A DNA stretch of 64,000 nt from Neisseria subflava (GCF_005221305.1 NZ_CP039887.1:186001-250000), one strand, 5' to 3'; positions 1-12,725 are shown, counted from the first letter of the stretch. A program made the numbers and translations. Notes: generated by a model not told the origin, from the sequence alone.

Positions 1-1
1 G

Positions 2-265
2 GATTTGAATATCGGCAAGAAAGACAGTAAAACCGCTTTGCAGGAAGCCTTGCAGGCACGCCGCTTTGCCCTGCCGAAATACCGAATCGAAGAGCAGGCG
101 GAGCAAACGGCTGATGCGATGTTTGTGATTTCCTGTGATTTGGGCGAACTCGGTTTCATCTGTAACGCACGCGGCAGCAGTCGGAAAGTAGCCGAGCAAA
201 AAGCGGCATGTGAAGCCTTAGAATGGTTGGAACAGAAGTTTCCTTTGAAAAAATCTAAAAAATAA
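2..265 (+). CDS. rnc: Ribonuclease III, C-terminal part (5' end outside window)
   Basis: Partial gene: the reading frame is open to the left edge, so only the last ~87 codons are visible. They form the double-stranded RNA-binding domain of RNase III: the entry motif DSKTALQEALQ, the central strand region, and the KAAxxAAxxxL-type C-terminal helix (AEQKAACEALEWLEQ). The catalytic RIIID domain must lie upstream. RNase III processes the 30S rRNA precursor, and matching processing stems flank the 16S and 23S genes further on. The gene sits directly upstream of era, the usual rnc-era arrangement. The first in-frame TTG in the window is not the true start. Confidence 0.93.
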   Translation, partial: DLNIGKKDSKTALQEALQARRFALPKYRIEEQAEQTADAMFVISCDLGELGFICNARGSSRKVAEQKAACEALEWLEQKFPLKKSKK

Positions 266-268
266 TAC

Positions 269-306
269 TTCAGACGGCCTTTGAGAAAATGCAAAGGCCG
301 TCTGAA
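269..306. terminator. DUS inverted-repeat hairpin between rnc and era
   Basis: Two oppositely oriented uptake sequences (TTCAGACGGCCTTTG and CAAAGGCCGTCTGAA) form a 15-bp stem with a short loop. It lies between two co-oriented genes, so it may attenuate or process rather than fully terminate. Confidence 0.6.
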
Positions 307-329
307 ACAATCAAGAAAGTCATATATAA

Positions 330-1259
330 ATGGATATCGAAACCTTTTTGCAAAACGAGTCGCAACACCCGACGGATTATCGTTGCGGCTTTGTGGCCAT
401 CGTGGGTCGTCCTAATGTCGGCAAATCCACGCTGATGAACCATTTAATCGGTCAGAAAATCAGTATTACCAGTAAAAAAGCACAAACCACGCGCAACCGT
501 GTAACAGGTATTTACACCGACGACACGGCGCAATTTGTGTTTGTCGATACGCCGGGTTTTCAAACCAATCACCGCAATGCTTTGAATGACCGACTTAATC
601 AAAACGTAACCGAAGCGTTGAGCGGCGTGGACGTAGTGGTTTTTGTGGTGGAAGCCATGCGCTTTACCGATGCCGACCGCGTGGTACTGAAGCAGTTGCC
701 TAAGCATACGCCTGTGGTATTGGTGGTCAATAAAATTGATAAAGACAAAGCCAAAGACAAATTTGCGCTTGAGGCGTTTATCAATGAAGTGCGCCAAGAG
801 TTTGAATTTACTGCCAGCGAGGCAGTCAGCGCGAAACATGGCCTGCGTATTGCCAATCTGTTGGAACTGCTCAAGCCTTATCTGCCGGAAAGTATCCCGA
901 TGTATCCGGAAGATATGGTCACGGACAAATCCAGCCGATTCCTGGCGATGGAAATTGTGCGTGAAAAACTGTTCCGCTATTTGGGCGAAGAGCTGCCGTA
1001 TGCGATGAATGTTGAAGTGGAGCAGTTTGAGGAAGAGGAAAGCGGACTGTTCCGTATTTATATCGCTGTGTTGGTCGATAAAGACAGCCAAAAGGCGATT
1101 TTAATTGGCAAGGGTGGGGAGAAATTGAAGAAAATTTCTACTGAAGCCCGCCTTGATATGGAAAAATTATTTGATACCAAAGTCTTTTTGAAGATTTGGG
1201 TGAAAGTGAAATCCGGTTGGGCAGACGATATTCGTTTCCTGCGCGAATTGGGTTTGTAA
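330..1259 (+). CDS. era: GTPase Era
   Basis: 309-residue ribosome-assembly GTPase that binds the 3' end of 16S rRNA. The N-terminal G domain shows the P-loop GRPNVGKST (about residues 27-35), the switch region TTRNR, the G3 motif DTPG and the base-specificity motif NKID. The C-terminal KH domain contains the GKGG loop (VLIGKGGEKLKKI type, about residues 258-268). Length is normal for Era. The start ATG follows the upstream hairpin by about 24 nt with only a weak ribosome-binding site, consistent with co-transcription with rnc. Confidence 0.97.
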   Translation: MDIETFLQNESQHPTDYRCGFVAIVGRPNVGKSTLMNHLIGQKISITSKKAQTTRNRVTGIYTDDTAQFVFVDTPGFQTNHRNALNDRLNQNVTEALSGVDVVVFVVEAMRFTDADRVVLKQLPKHTPVVLVVNKIDKDKAKDKFALEAFINEVRQEFEFTASEAVSAKHGLRIANLLELLKPYLPESIPMYPEDMVTDKSSRFLAMEIVREKLFRYLGEELPYAMNVEVEQFEEEESGLFRIYIAVLVDKDSQKAILIGKGGEKLKKISTEARLDMEKLFDTKVFLKIWVKVKSGWADDIRFLRELGL

Positions 1260-1275
1260 TTTGATGTGTTTGAAC

Positions 1276-1309
1276 AAAGGCCGTCTGAAAAATTTTCAGA
1301 CGGCCTTTT
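1276..1309. terminator. Bidirectional DUS terminator (era / coaBC)
   Basis: AAAGGCCGTCTGAAAA and its reverse complement form a near-perfect stem followed by T runs on both strands. It lies between the convergent era and coaBC genes. Confidence 0.85.
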
Positions 1310-1315
1310 GTTTGA

Positions 1316-2494
1316 TCAAGCCAACAATTCAGCCAAACGTTTGACGATTTCATTTGCTGCTTGGCGTTTGGATGTTTCCGGAAATGAGGTTTCGGCAAGG
1401 TCATCAATAATGGTGATTTGATTGGTTGGCTTACCCATGGAAACAGAAACTTGGTTAGCCACCAGCATTGGAACGTTTTTGCGCAAACGTTTCGCCCGTG
1501 CAAATTCTAAAACCTGATGGCTTTCGGCAGCAAAGCCGACGCAGAATGGTGGAGAAGGCAAGGCGGCAACGGATGCGAGAATATCCGGATTTTCCGTCAG
1601 TTCGATAACTGGGGGCTGATTACCGTTTTTCTTCAGTTTCTCGTTGCTGCTGTTTTTGACTTTATAGTCTGCAACGGCTGCAACGGAAATAAAGACATCC
1701 TGTTCATGGATATGGCGGTGAACTGCCTGATACATGGCTTCTGCGCTGACAGCTTGTTCGGAATGAGCCAAGCCTGCTGGCAAGGCCGTCTGAATTTGAC
1801 CGTAAATCAGCGTGACTTTCGCTCCGGCAGCACGGCACGCGCGCACTAAAGCCATGCCCATTTGTCCGCTGGAAATATTGGTAATGCCGCGGACAGGATC
1901 AATGGCTTCAAACGTTGCGCCGGCTGTAATCAGAACTTTTTTGCCGCTCAGTAGCTTGGGTGTCCATAAATCTTCTAGCAAATCTGCCAGATCGACCGCT
2001 TCGACCATTCTACCTGTACCTGTTTCACCGCAAGCCTGTTCGCCACTGTTTGGGTAAAACACGGTAATGCCGTCTGAAACCAGTTGCTCAATATTGCGCA
2101 GGTTGGCAGGGTTGTTCCACATTTCGACATTCATTGCAGGTGCAACGGCCAAAGGACATTTTCTAGCTGCCACCAAGTTGGTCAGTAGATTATCAGCTAA
2201 TCCGTTGGCAATTTTGGCAATCGTATTGGCAGTGGCTGGCGCAATAAGAAATGCGTCAGCTTCACGCGTCAGATTGATGTGCGCCATGCCATTATTGGAA
2301 GCACCTGAATAGGTATCCGATAAAACAGGGTTGCCAGTTAAAGCTTGGAAAGTCAGTGGGGAGACAAATTCTGTCGCAGAATCCGTCATCACTACTGATA
2401 CAGAATGTCCTTGCTTTTTCAGCAGCCTGACCAGTTCACAAGATTTATACGCCGCAATACCGCCGGTAATGCCGAGGAGAATGTGTTTGCTCAT
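1316..2494 (-). CDS. coaBC: Bifunctional phosphopantothenoylcysteine decarboxylase / phosphopantothenate-cysteine ligase
   Basis: Two steps of coenzyme A synthesis in one cytoplasmic protein (~392 aa from this start). The N-terminal CoaC flavoprotein domain begins MSKHILLGITGGIAAYK and contains the PAMN motif (APAMNVEMW). The C-terminal CoaB domain begins near KKVLITAGATFEAIDPVR and contains GITNISSGQMG and the AAVADYKV segment. An in-frame ATG 15 nt upstream (2509) would add five residues, but homologues begin at MSKH. Neither start has a strong Shine-Dalgarno. It is convergent with era. Confidence 0.96.
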   Translation of the reverse strand: MSKHILLGITGGIAAYKSCELVRLLKKQGHSVSVVMTDSATEFVSPLTFQALTGNPVLSDTYSGASNNGMAHINLTREADAFLIAPATANTIAKIANGLADNLLTNLVAARKCPLAVAPAMNVEMWNNPANLRNIEQLVSDGITVFYPNSGEQACGETGTGRMVEAVDLADLLEDLWTPKLLSGKKVLITAGATFEAIDPVRGITNISSGQMGMALVRACRAAGAKVTLIYGQIQTALPAGLAHSEQAVSAEAMYQAVHRHIHEQDVFISVAAVADYKVKNSSNEKLKKNGNQPPVIELTENPDILASVAALPSPPFCVGFAAESHQVLEFARAKRLRKNVPMLVANQVSVSMGKPTNQITIIDDLAETSFPETSKRQAANEIVKRLAELLA

Positions 2495-2538
2495 AAATAA
2501 CGAGTTCATTAAATGAGATATATAGGAATCAAATCAAA

Positions 2539-3767
2539 TTATATTTGTTCGATGTTGATTCTGGCCAGTTTTGCTTTAATCGCATTACCATATCTCTTCG
2601 GCAAAAATGCTGAAACCGCTCCGTTTTTTACTTCAGTCACATAACTGCAGACTTTAAATTCAGGAACAACATTGAGCGAGTAGTCCGGATTGACCAAAGG
2701 CGAAGCACTGGAGTACAGCGTCCATTTTGCCAGGCTGCCGTCTTCACAATCAGTCGTTGCGTTAAAGCTGGTAACCCCTTCGCTGAAAGCGATTTGATAA
2801 TTAGGGTAAAACTCGCCGGGAATTTCGTGTGCATTACAGAAATCAAATAATCTGTCATGTGCGAACAGATTCTGACGGATATAGGCCCACAATTCTTTTT
2901 CTAGAAAATCTTGGTCGGCAAAATGTCTGGAAGGGTAGCCCTCGTCGACAAAGTTCTGAATCCTTTCATGCATATCTGGGACTGCACCCGCTTTAGCGCC
3001 CCACATACCTGCAAGAATTAGGGCGGTATGCGAGCCTGAGTCGCGAATAGTGTGGAATAGGGTGCCACTTTTTATCCATTCGGATACGGCCGCTGCATCA
3101 CGATAACAAATAATAGAGTCTGCATCACGGAAAATAACGTATTCAACCTCAGGATCATTAATGGCAAGAAAGCGCCACATCGTACCCGGCCAGTTGTCCA
3201 ATGGAGCGCCAACTTTAATTACTTCTGCTCCGTTATTTCTAAATCGTTGAATAGCTTCAGCCGATACAGAATCGTCGACATAAAAACGACATGTCCAACC
3301 GGGGAAAAGCACAGGTGCAAGCTGGGTATTTAAGACGGCAGGCTCAATATATTTGGAATTATTGCCAAATAAAGAAAAGGAGATAATCCGTTTGCCGTTT
3401 TTTGGAGCCGGTATCGGAATGATTTCATGCTCTAGGTCTGGAATAGCTTTATCTTTTAGGGCCAAAGCCTGATGACCGTAAAACCCGGTTTTTTCCCAAT
3501 TATCTAGAGCGCCATAAGCGTGCGCAAGTAAATCCAAAGCAGGAATATAGGTACTATCCAGCTCTGGCGTTTTCATTTCAGCCTCAATGGCTTTTCACAT
3601 TTCAATTGCTTCAGATAGGCATAAGCAACTTTATGATGAAATTCTGCAGATTGCGGATTGAGAAGGCAAAGAATCTCGGCACGTTTTAGCGCTTCCTCGT
3701 AATTTTCCTCTTCGATAAAAGAGTGATATGCTTGTTCAAATTTTTGTTGAATCTTTTCGTCACTCAT
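2539..3767 (-). pseudogene. TPR-glycosyltransferase-like gene split by a one-base frameshift
   Basis: Two overlapping frames look like one gene. The 5' part (3767 down to 3573) starts MSDEKIQQKF and encodes a tetratricopeptide-type helical region. The 3' part (3576 down to 2539, 345 codons) starts inside a TPR unit (STYIPALDLLAHAYGALDNW) and continues into a GT-A-like domain with an RDADS metal-binding motif (about residue 150 of that frame) and Trp/Asp-rich substrate motifs. At 3592-3595 the coding strand reads GAAAAGCC. One extra A would join LKCEK to AIEAE and restore a normal TPR helix. As it stands the first frame ends in an ATGA overlap with the second, so a truncated glycosyltransferase could still be made by reinitiation. 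Substrate unknown. A sequencing error cannot be excluded. Confidence 0.7.
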
Positions 3768-3904
3768 AATAGGGACTATTCTAGAATTTATGATTGTTTT
3801 ATTGGAGAAAGTAGAGATTGTAAGAGTAGATGGGACTAAAGCGCCAGTAATATAGAGATATAGAGTGTTGAATGTGGCAATTAAGAGTAAAGCCACAGGG
3901 CTAT

Positions 3905-4452
3905 TTATAGTAAATTAAAATCAAAATAGGACATTATCGCATCGTCAAATCGGGCGTAATCAGACAATACGGTTCGCAGATACCGCTTAATATCCGCCCA
4001 CACCTTCTCAATCGGGTTGAGCTCAGGTGAATAAGGTGCAAGAGGCAATACCTTATGTCCCAATTTTTCCGCCATTTCCCGTAAGACACCCATACGGTGA
4101 AATCGTGCATTATCTAAAATAATCACCGATTTTTGAGTCAATGCGGGCAGTAGGCATTGCTGAAACCACGCTTCAAAAAAGACTCCGGTCATCGTATTTT
4201 GATAAACCATCGGAGCAATCAGCCGGTTGTCGACTTGTGCGGACACCAGAGATAAGCGTTGGTATCTTTTTCCACTTATCTGCGCTTTCACTATTTGCCC
4301 TTTCAGGCTGCGGGCATAGGGGCGGAACAGGTAGCGGTCAAATCCTGTTTCATCCAAATAAACACGTTGGTAGTCGGAAAATTCGGCCGGCTGTGTCAAA
4401 TAATGCGTTACTTTGGCCGGGTCTTGTTCTTTGTAAGTGGTGGTCTTTTTTT
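3905..4452 (-). CDS. IS630 transposase, frame B (DDE catalytic part)
   Basis: Catalytic half of the IS630 transposase. The acidic triad motifs are in order: YLDETGF (first Asp), ILDNARFH (second Asp) and LNPIEKVWADIKR (Glu). The frame is entered by a -1 shift from frame A at the A7 run. Isolated translation from the in-frame TTG at 4399 would lack the DNA-binding part. The stop codon TAA at 3905-3907 uses the terminal TA of the element plus one flanking host base. Confidence 0.75.
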
Positions 4453-4810
4453 ACGCGTCATCCCCATCTGTTTGAGCGCATAGCAAACGGCGGCTGCCGT
4501 ACAATCAAAATGTTTGGCGATTTCATGCAGATAGGCATCCTGGTGTTGCCCAACATATTGAGCCAGTTTTTGCCTATCCAATTTGACGGCATTTAGACCG
4601 GTAACTTGATGTTTTAGGCTGCCTGTTTGTTTTTTAAGGCGAATCCACAGGTAAAGCGTGTTTCTTGACAAGTTAAACGTTGCTGCGGTTTGGCTGATGT
4701 TTTTACATTGTTCGTAATAGTTTAAAGCTTTGTTTCTTAAGTCCGCAGAGTATGCTATGGTTAGATCTTCAAAGTTGAGTATTGTACCATTTTATTTTTA
4801 ATTGACTATA
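3906..4810 (-). mobile_element. IS630-family insertion sequence, copy 1 (complete, ~905 bp)
   Basis: The ends are imperfect inverted repeats starting TATAGT (TATAGTAAATTAAAATC at 3906; TATAGTCAATTAAAAAT read inward from 4810). The terminal TA on each side fits the TA target duplication of IS630/Tc1 elements. Inside is a two-frame DDE transposase on the minus strand. A second copy begins at 63651. The element sits just upstream of the broken glycosyltransferase gene. Confidence 0.85.
4408..4758 (-). CDS. IS630 transposase, frame A (helix-turn-helix part)
   Basis: Encodes the DNA-binding N-terminus. Family-like sequence (AYSADLRNKALNYYEQ) is visible from 4758, but the first codon there is ATA, not ATG. 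The first permissible start in this frame is TTG at 4671. Two helix-turn-helix regions are recognisable (SQTAATFNLSRNTLYLW and DCTAAAVCYALKQMG). The frame ends at 4408 after KKRPPLTKNKTRPK. A -1 slip on the A7 run (T7 on the plus strand, 4446-4452) would continue into frame B as TYKEQDPAKV. The loss of ATG suggests this copy may be inactive; that is inference. Confidence 0.65.
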   Translation of the reverse strand: MAYSADLRNKALNYYEQCKNISQTAATFNLSRNTLYLWIRLKKQTGSLKHQVTGLNAVKLDRQKLAQYVGQHQDAYLHEIAKHFDCTAAAVCYALKQMGMTRKKRPPLTKNKTRPK

Positions 4811-5025
4811 TCTTTAGATATCTGTTTTATCTATCGAACGATAAAATCCAATAAATTTTAAATTATTTAAATACAGATAGTTGTGAAAAATTTTTAATTT
4901 TTTTTGAGATTGGGTGTTGACTGGTTTTGTTGTGAGGCGTATAGTTCGGTTCTTCGCTGCTGACGCGGTGAAGAAAACGAAGCAGACAGTATAACACAGC
5001 TGGTTGAAATTTTCGATAATTTTAA
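4811..5025. other. AT-rich intergenic DNA upstream of the rRNA promoter
   Basis: No gene is visible. The stretch between the IS630 end and the rRNA promoter is AT-rich, including long A/T tracts near 4850-4905 that could act as an upstream (UP-type) element or bend DNA for the rRNA promoter. No function is demonstrated. Confidence 0.4.
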
Positions 5026-5053
5026 TTGACATTTGCTAAATGTACTGTATAAT
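5026..5053 (+). promoter_or_regulatory. rRNA operon promoter
   Basis: TTGACA at 5026-5031 and a perfect TATAAT at 5048-5053, spaced 16 bp. This is the best sigma-70-type promoter in the window and lies about 140 bp upstream of 16S. Confidence 0.85.
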
Positions 5054-5059
5054 TCGATT

Positions 5060-5071
5060 TGCTCTTTAAAA
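5060..5071 (+). promoter_or_regulatory. boxA-type antitermination site of the rrn leader
   Basis: TGCTCTTTAAAA matches the boxA consensus (TGCTCTTTAACA) recognised by NusB/NusE. A second boxA-like GATCTTTAACAAATT lies upstream of 23S at about 7076-7090. Confidence 0.7.
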
Positions 5072-5077
5072 AACAGA

Positions 5078-5099
5078 TTACCGATAAGTGTGAGTGCAT
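5078..5099 (+). other. 5' strand of the 16S processing stem
   Basis: TTACCGATAAGTGTGAGTGC and following bases are complementary, with a single G-U, to 6757-6778 just after 16S. This gives the long stem that RNase III cuts to release pre-16S. Confidence 0.75.
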
Positions 5100-5194
5100 T
5101 AGGCCTCACACTGTTTGAAAGACAGACAAGATGATGTTTTAGACATTGTCCTGTCGGTTTCTTTGAAGCAGACCAGAAGTTATAAGTTAGAGAT

Positions 5195-6739
<1,545 letters not shown>

Positions 6740-6756
6740 GAGAAAGAGGAGGTCTG

Positions 6757-6778
6757 ATGCATTCACACTTATCGGTAA
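6757..6778 (+). other. 3' strand of the 16S processing stem
   Basis: ATGCATTCACACTTATCGGT and following bases pair with 5078-5099 to close the pre-16S stem. Confidence 0.75.
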
Positions 6779-6841
6779 ACTGTAAAAGATGCGGAAGAGA
6801 AAAGCTTGAGTGAAGACAAGATTCGCTTAAGAAGAGAATCC

Positions 6842-6918
<77 letters not shown>

Positions 6919-6923
6919 AGAAC

Positions 6924-6999
6924 GGGGGCATAGCTCAGTTGGTAGAGCACCTGCTTTGCAAGCAGGGGGTCATCGGTTCGATCCCGTTTGCCTCCACCA
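6924..6999 (+). tRNA. tRNA-Ala (UGC)
   Basis: 76-nt cloverleaf five bases after tRNA-Ile, with encoded CCA. The acceptor stem begins GGGGGCA, the T-loop is GGTTCGATCCC, and the anticodon TGC is at 6957-6959. The Ile-Ala spacer pair is typical of proteobacterial rrn operons. Confidence 0.97.
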
Positions 7000-7347
7000 A
7001 GAACTTTACAAATCAAAGGAAGCCTGCTATACTTAGCAGCTTATTTTGATTTGCGAAGTGAAATATCGACGCATCGATCTTTAACAAATTGGAAAGCCGA
7101 AATCAACAAACAAAGACAATGAGTTTGTTTTGATTTTTTGTTCTTTGCAAAGGATAAAAAATCTCTCGCAAGAGAAAAGAAAACAAACACAGTATTTGGG
7201 TGATGATTGTATCGACTTAATCCTGAAACACAAAAGGCAGGATTAAGACACAACAAAGCAGTAAGCTTTATCAAAGTAGGAATTTCAAGTTTGCTTCCCT
7301 AGTCAACGGGTAGGTAAACGAAGTCAAAGAGGTTCTTGAAATGATAG

Positions 7348-10236
<2,889 letters not shown>

Positions 10237-10330
10237 ATCATTTGAAGAACTTCAAAAGATAAAAGCTTACTGACTGATTCAGTCATCACCAAATAATTGA
10301 TTAAGGCTTTACCGATTTGTAACAGTTTAA

Positions 10331-10445
10331 GTTTGGCGGCCATAGCGAGTTGGTCCCACGCCTTCCCATCCCGAACAGGACCGTGAAACGACTCAGCGCC
10401 GATGATAGTGTGGTTCTTCCATGTGAAAGTAGGTCACCGCCAAAC
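10331..10445 (+). rRNA. rrf: 5S ribosomal RNA
   Basis: About 115 nt closed by GTTTGGCGG / CCGCCAAAC, with the conserved CCCATCCCGAACAG and GTGAAACG loops. It is the last gene of the operon and is followed by an intrinsic terminator. Confidence 0.95.
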
Positions 10446-10456
10446 ACCCATTCCGA

Positions 10457-10485
10457 AGCCCCCGACTGATGTCGGGGGCTTTTTA
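10457..10485 (+). terminator. rRNA operon terminator
   Basis: AGCCCCCGAC - TGAT - GTCGGGGGCT followed by TTTTT: a GC-rich, perfect 10-bp stem with a T run, 12 nt after 5S. Confidence 0.95.
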
Positions 10486-10830
10486 CATACCTGTCGGTTC
10501 TATCGGTTTGGCGATAGGTGATGGGGTAAGGGTGCAAGAATATTGATGAATCGATACCCATCCCGATACTTATTGAGTGTTCGTGCATGCTTGTTGTTTA
10601 AATTAAAGGATGACAACTCTGTTGTTATTCTTGAACAAAAGTACCGAAAGTTACGGTTAACTATTTAGAATATTTGAAATCAAACGGTATTTGCGTTAAT
10701 ATGTCGTAAGCATTTATGTAGTATGGGCTGTTGCTCTATCCGTATATGTGACAGTGTTTACAGAGTGGAATAAAACCATTCGGTAGACTTCCTGACTGAT
10801 TCAATCAAATATGTTATGGGAAAAAATCTG
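10486..10830 (+). other. Intergenic region between the rRNA terminator and comEA
   Basis: No ORF of note. AT-rich DNA that presumably contains the comEA promoter. No strong -35/-10 pair stands out, and there is no DUS in the stretch. Confidence 0.4.
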
Positions 10831-11118
10831 ATGAAGAAATTTTTATTTGGTGCGTTTGCCGCCGTCTGTACGGCGTTCTCTTTGGCTGCCGTGAACATCA
10901 ATACCGCGTCTTCTGCCGAACTGGAGGCCTTGCCGGGTATCGGCCCGGCTAAGGCGAAATCGATTGTGGAATACCGTCAGAAGAACGGTGCGTTCAAATC
11001 GGTGGAGGAGCTGAAAAACGTGAAGGGCATCGGTGATGCGGTGCTGAACAAGTTGAAGGCGGAGGCGACGGTTTCTTCTGCCGCGCCTAAGGCCGCACAG
11101 CCTGCCGTGAAAAAATAA
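10831..11118 (+). CDS. comEA: ComEA-type competence DNA-binding protein (ComE)
   Basis: Small periplasmic DNA-binding protein that pulls transforming DNA across the outer membrane. From the ATG at 10831 it is 95 aa: a Sec signal peptide (MKKFLFGAFAAVCTAFSLAA) and then a double helix-hairpin-helix domain with LPGIGPAKAKSIVEYR and VKGIGDAVLNKL. The tail is Ala/Pro/Lys-rich. An in-frame ATG at 10816 would add five residues; the MKKFLF start gives the usual neisserial length and a normal signal peptide. In gonococcus comE genes lie downstream of rRNA operons, as here (established knowledge). Confidence 0.92.
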   Translation: MKKFLFGAFAAVCTAFSLAAVNINTASSAELEALPGIGPAKAKSIVEYRQKNGAFKSVEELKNVKGIGDAVLNKLKAEATVSSAAPKAAQPAVKK

Positions 11119-11301
11119 CCTGACGGTTAACTGCCGTATACGCCGCCCTGATGCCGAACCGTTTGCCGGTTCGGGCTGACGGGCGGCTTTGTATGGGGCC
11201 GGGAATGAAGACCTGGACAAATGGAGACTTTACATTGAGTAAAGGGATAAATGGATAGCCTCTTGTCGGATGAGGATATAAAAGATAAAGGAAATAAAGA
11301 G

Positions 11302-11796
11302 ATGTACTTAAATGTATTTGATGGAAAACGGAATAGGGCAACTGTGCAGAGGGGCTACTCTTTGATACAGCTGTTGGTGGTGATGTTGTTGGTTTCGATA
11401 TTGGCGACGGTGGCATTTACGGCCTACCGGGAATCGGTCCGCTCGGCCAACCTGCGTGCGGCGCATGCCGCCCTGCTGGAAAATGCGCGCTTTATGGAGC
11501 AGTTCTATACGAAAAAGGGCAGCTTTAAGCTGACGTCGACGAAGTGGCCGGAGCTGCCGGTGAAGGAGGCGGGTGGTTTCTGCATCAGGATGAGCGGTCA
11601 GGCTAAGGGGATCTTGGAGGGGAAGTTTACTCTGAAGGCGGTGGCGTTGGACAGGGAGGCGGAGCCGAGGGTATTACGCTTGAACGAGTCGCTGACGGCG
11701 GTGGTGTGCGAGAAGATGAAGGGGAAGGGCAGCTGTATGGACGGCGAGGAGATATTTAGGGGCAATGATGCGGAGTGTCGGCCTTTTACGGGGTAG
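11302..11796 (+). CDS. comP: ComP-like minor type IV pilin (DUS receptor)
   Basis: Minor pilin of the type that binds DNA uptake sequences during transformation. From the ATG at 11302 (AAGGA 9 nt upstream) it is 164 aa with an 18-residue leader ending RG, then a hydrophobic pilin helix (YSLIQLLVVMLLVSILATV). The C-terminal domain has four cysteines (GGFC, VVC, GSC, AEC), as expected for two ComP disulfides, and the STKWPELPVKEAGGFC region resembles known ComP. Odd: residue +5 of the predicted mature pilin is Gln, where Glu is normal, and the leader is long. A start at 11251 would lengthen it further. It lies directly downstream of comEA. Confidence 0.82.
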   Translation: MYLNVFDGKRNRATVQRGYSLIQLLVVMLLVSILATVAFTAYRESVRSANLRAAHAALLENARFMEQFYTKKGSFKLTSTKWPELPVKEAGGFCIRMSGQAKGILEGKFTLKAVALDREAEPRVLRLNESLTAVVCEKMKGKGSCMDGEEIFRGNDAECRPFTG

Positions 11797-11830
11797 AAAC
11801 CTGATCGAAAGGGAGGATGCGGATAAAGAA

Positions 11831-11857
11831 AAAGGACGTGCTCAGGCACGTCCTTTG
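11831..11857. terminator. Terminator between comP and uppP
   Basis: AAAGGACGTGC - TCAG - GCACGTCCTTT, a perfect 11-bp stem without DUS between convergent genes. It is A/T-flanked on both sides, so it is probably bidirectional. Confidence 0.85.
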
Positions 11858-11872
11858 GTGAATGAAGATGGA

Positions 11873-12697
11873 TTATTCGCTCCAGCTGACCCAGCCCAGC
11901 ATCCAAGTAAGGAGAATCAGACCACCAAATACAATACGGTAGTAGGCAAAAGGCACATAGTTTTTACTGGAGACAAATTTCAGCAAAGCTTTTACTGCCA
12001 ATAAACCGGCGATAAATGCTGCGATAAAGCCGATGGCAATTTGTCCGACATCTTGCAAGGTAAAGAGTTTGTAGTTTTTTAAGATGTCATAACCTGTGGC
12101 TGCAATCATCATTGGTACGGCAAGGAAGAAGGAGAATTCGGTAGCTGTTTTACGTTCCAGCCCCCACAACATACCGCCCATGATGGTACTGCCTGAACGT
12201 GATGTACCAGGGATAAGGGCACAAATTTGGGCGCATCCTACAACAAATGCGTCGATTGGGCGCATATCATCTACATGATTGACTTTGGGTTTGGCTGTTG
12301 TTTGGCGTTTTTCAACCCATAAAATGAAGAAACCACCTAGTACCAGCATGGTAGCAACGGTAATTGGGTTGAAAAGGTGTAATTTAATTTGTTTGCTGAA
12401 CAATAGACCCACAATCGCGGCAGGTATGAAGGCAATAAATAAATTCAGTACAAAGCGATTGGCTGTTCGTTCTTTACCCAATCCTTTTATGATATGGGTA
12501 AATCGTTGGCGGTATTCGAATACGACGGCTAATACTGCACCGAGTTGGATAGCAATTTCAAATACTTTTCCGTTGCTTTGAAAGTTCATTAAGTCACCGA
12601 ATACAATTAAGTGACCGGTACTGGAAATAGGGAGAAACTCAGTTAAACCTTCGATGATACCGAGAATAAGTGTTTTAAATAAAATCAGAATGTCCAT
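11873..12697 (-). CDS. uppP: Undecaprenyl-diphosphatase UppP (BacA)
   Basis: Integral membrane phosphatase that recycles undecaprenyl pyrophosphate for peptidoglycan and surface-glycan synthesis; activity also gives bacitracin tolerance. It is 274 aa with about eight hydrophobic segments. The two family signatures are present: EGLTEFLPISSTGHL near residue 16 and PGTSRSGSTIMGG near residue 162. Length matches the family. The start lies just downstream of a DUS hairpin, and no strong ribosome-binding site is visible. Confidence 0.96.
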   Translation of the reverse strand: MDILILFKTLILGIIEGLTEFLPISSTGHLIVFGDLMNFQSNGKVFEIAIQLGAVLAVVFEYRQRFTHIIKGLGKERTANRFVLNLFIAFIPAAIVGLLFSKQIKLHLFNPITVATMLVLGGFFILWVEKRQTTAKPKVNHVDDMRPIDAFVVGCAQICALIPGTSRSGSTIMGGMLWGLERKTATEFSFFLAVPMMIAATGYDILKNYKLFTLQDVGQIAIGFIAAFIAGLLAVKALLKFVSSKNYVPFAYYRIVFGGLILLTWMLGWVSWSE

Positions 12698-12705
12698 AAG
12701 TTTTC

Positions 12706-12725
12706 AGACGGCCTTGAGGCCGTCT
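12706..12725. terminator. Short DUS hairpin between dsbA and uppP
   Basis: AGACGGCC-TTGA-GGCCGTCT, an 8-bp GC-rich stem. The T-rich flank is on the plus strand only, so termination of the minus-strand dsbA transcript here is uncertain. Confidence 0.5.

Noticed and set aside
4446..4452. Phase-variable homopolymer tract
   Set aside because: The A7 run is inside a transposase and better explained by frameshifting; no long G, C or tetranucleotide tracts typical of neisserial phase variation were seen.
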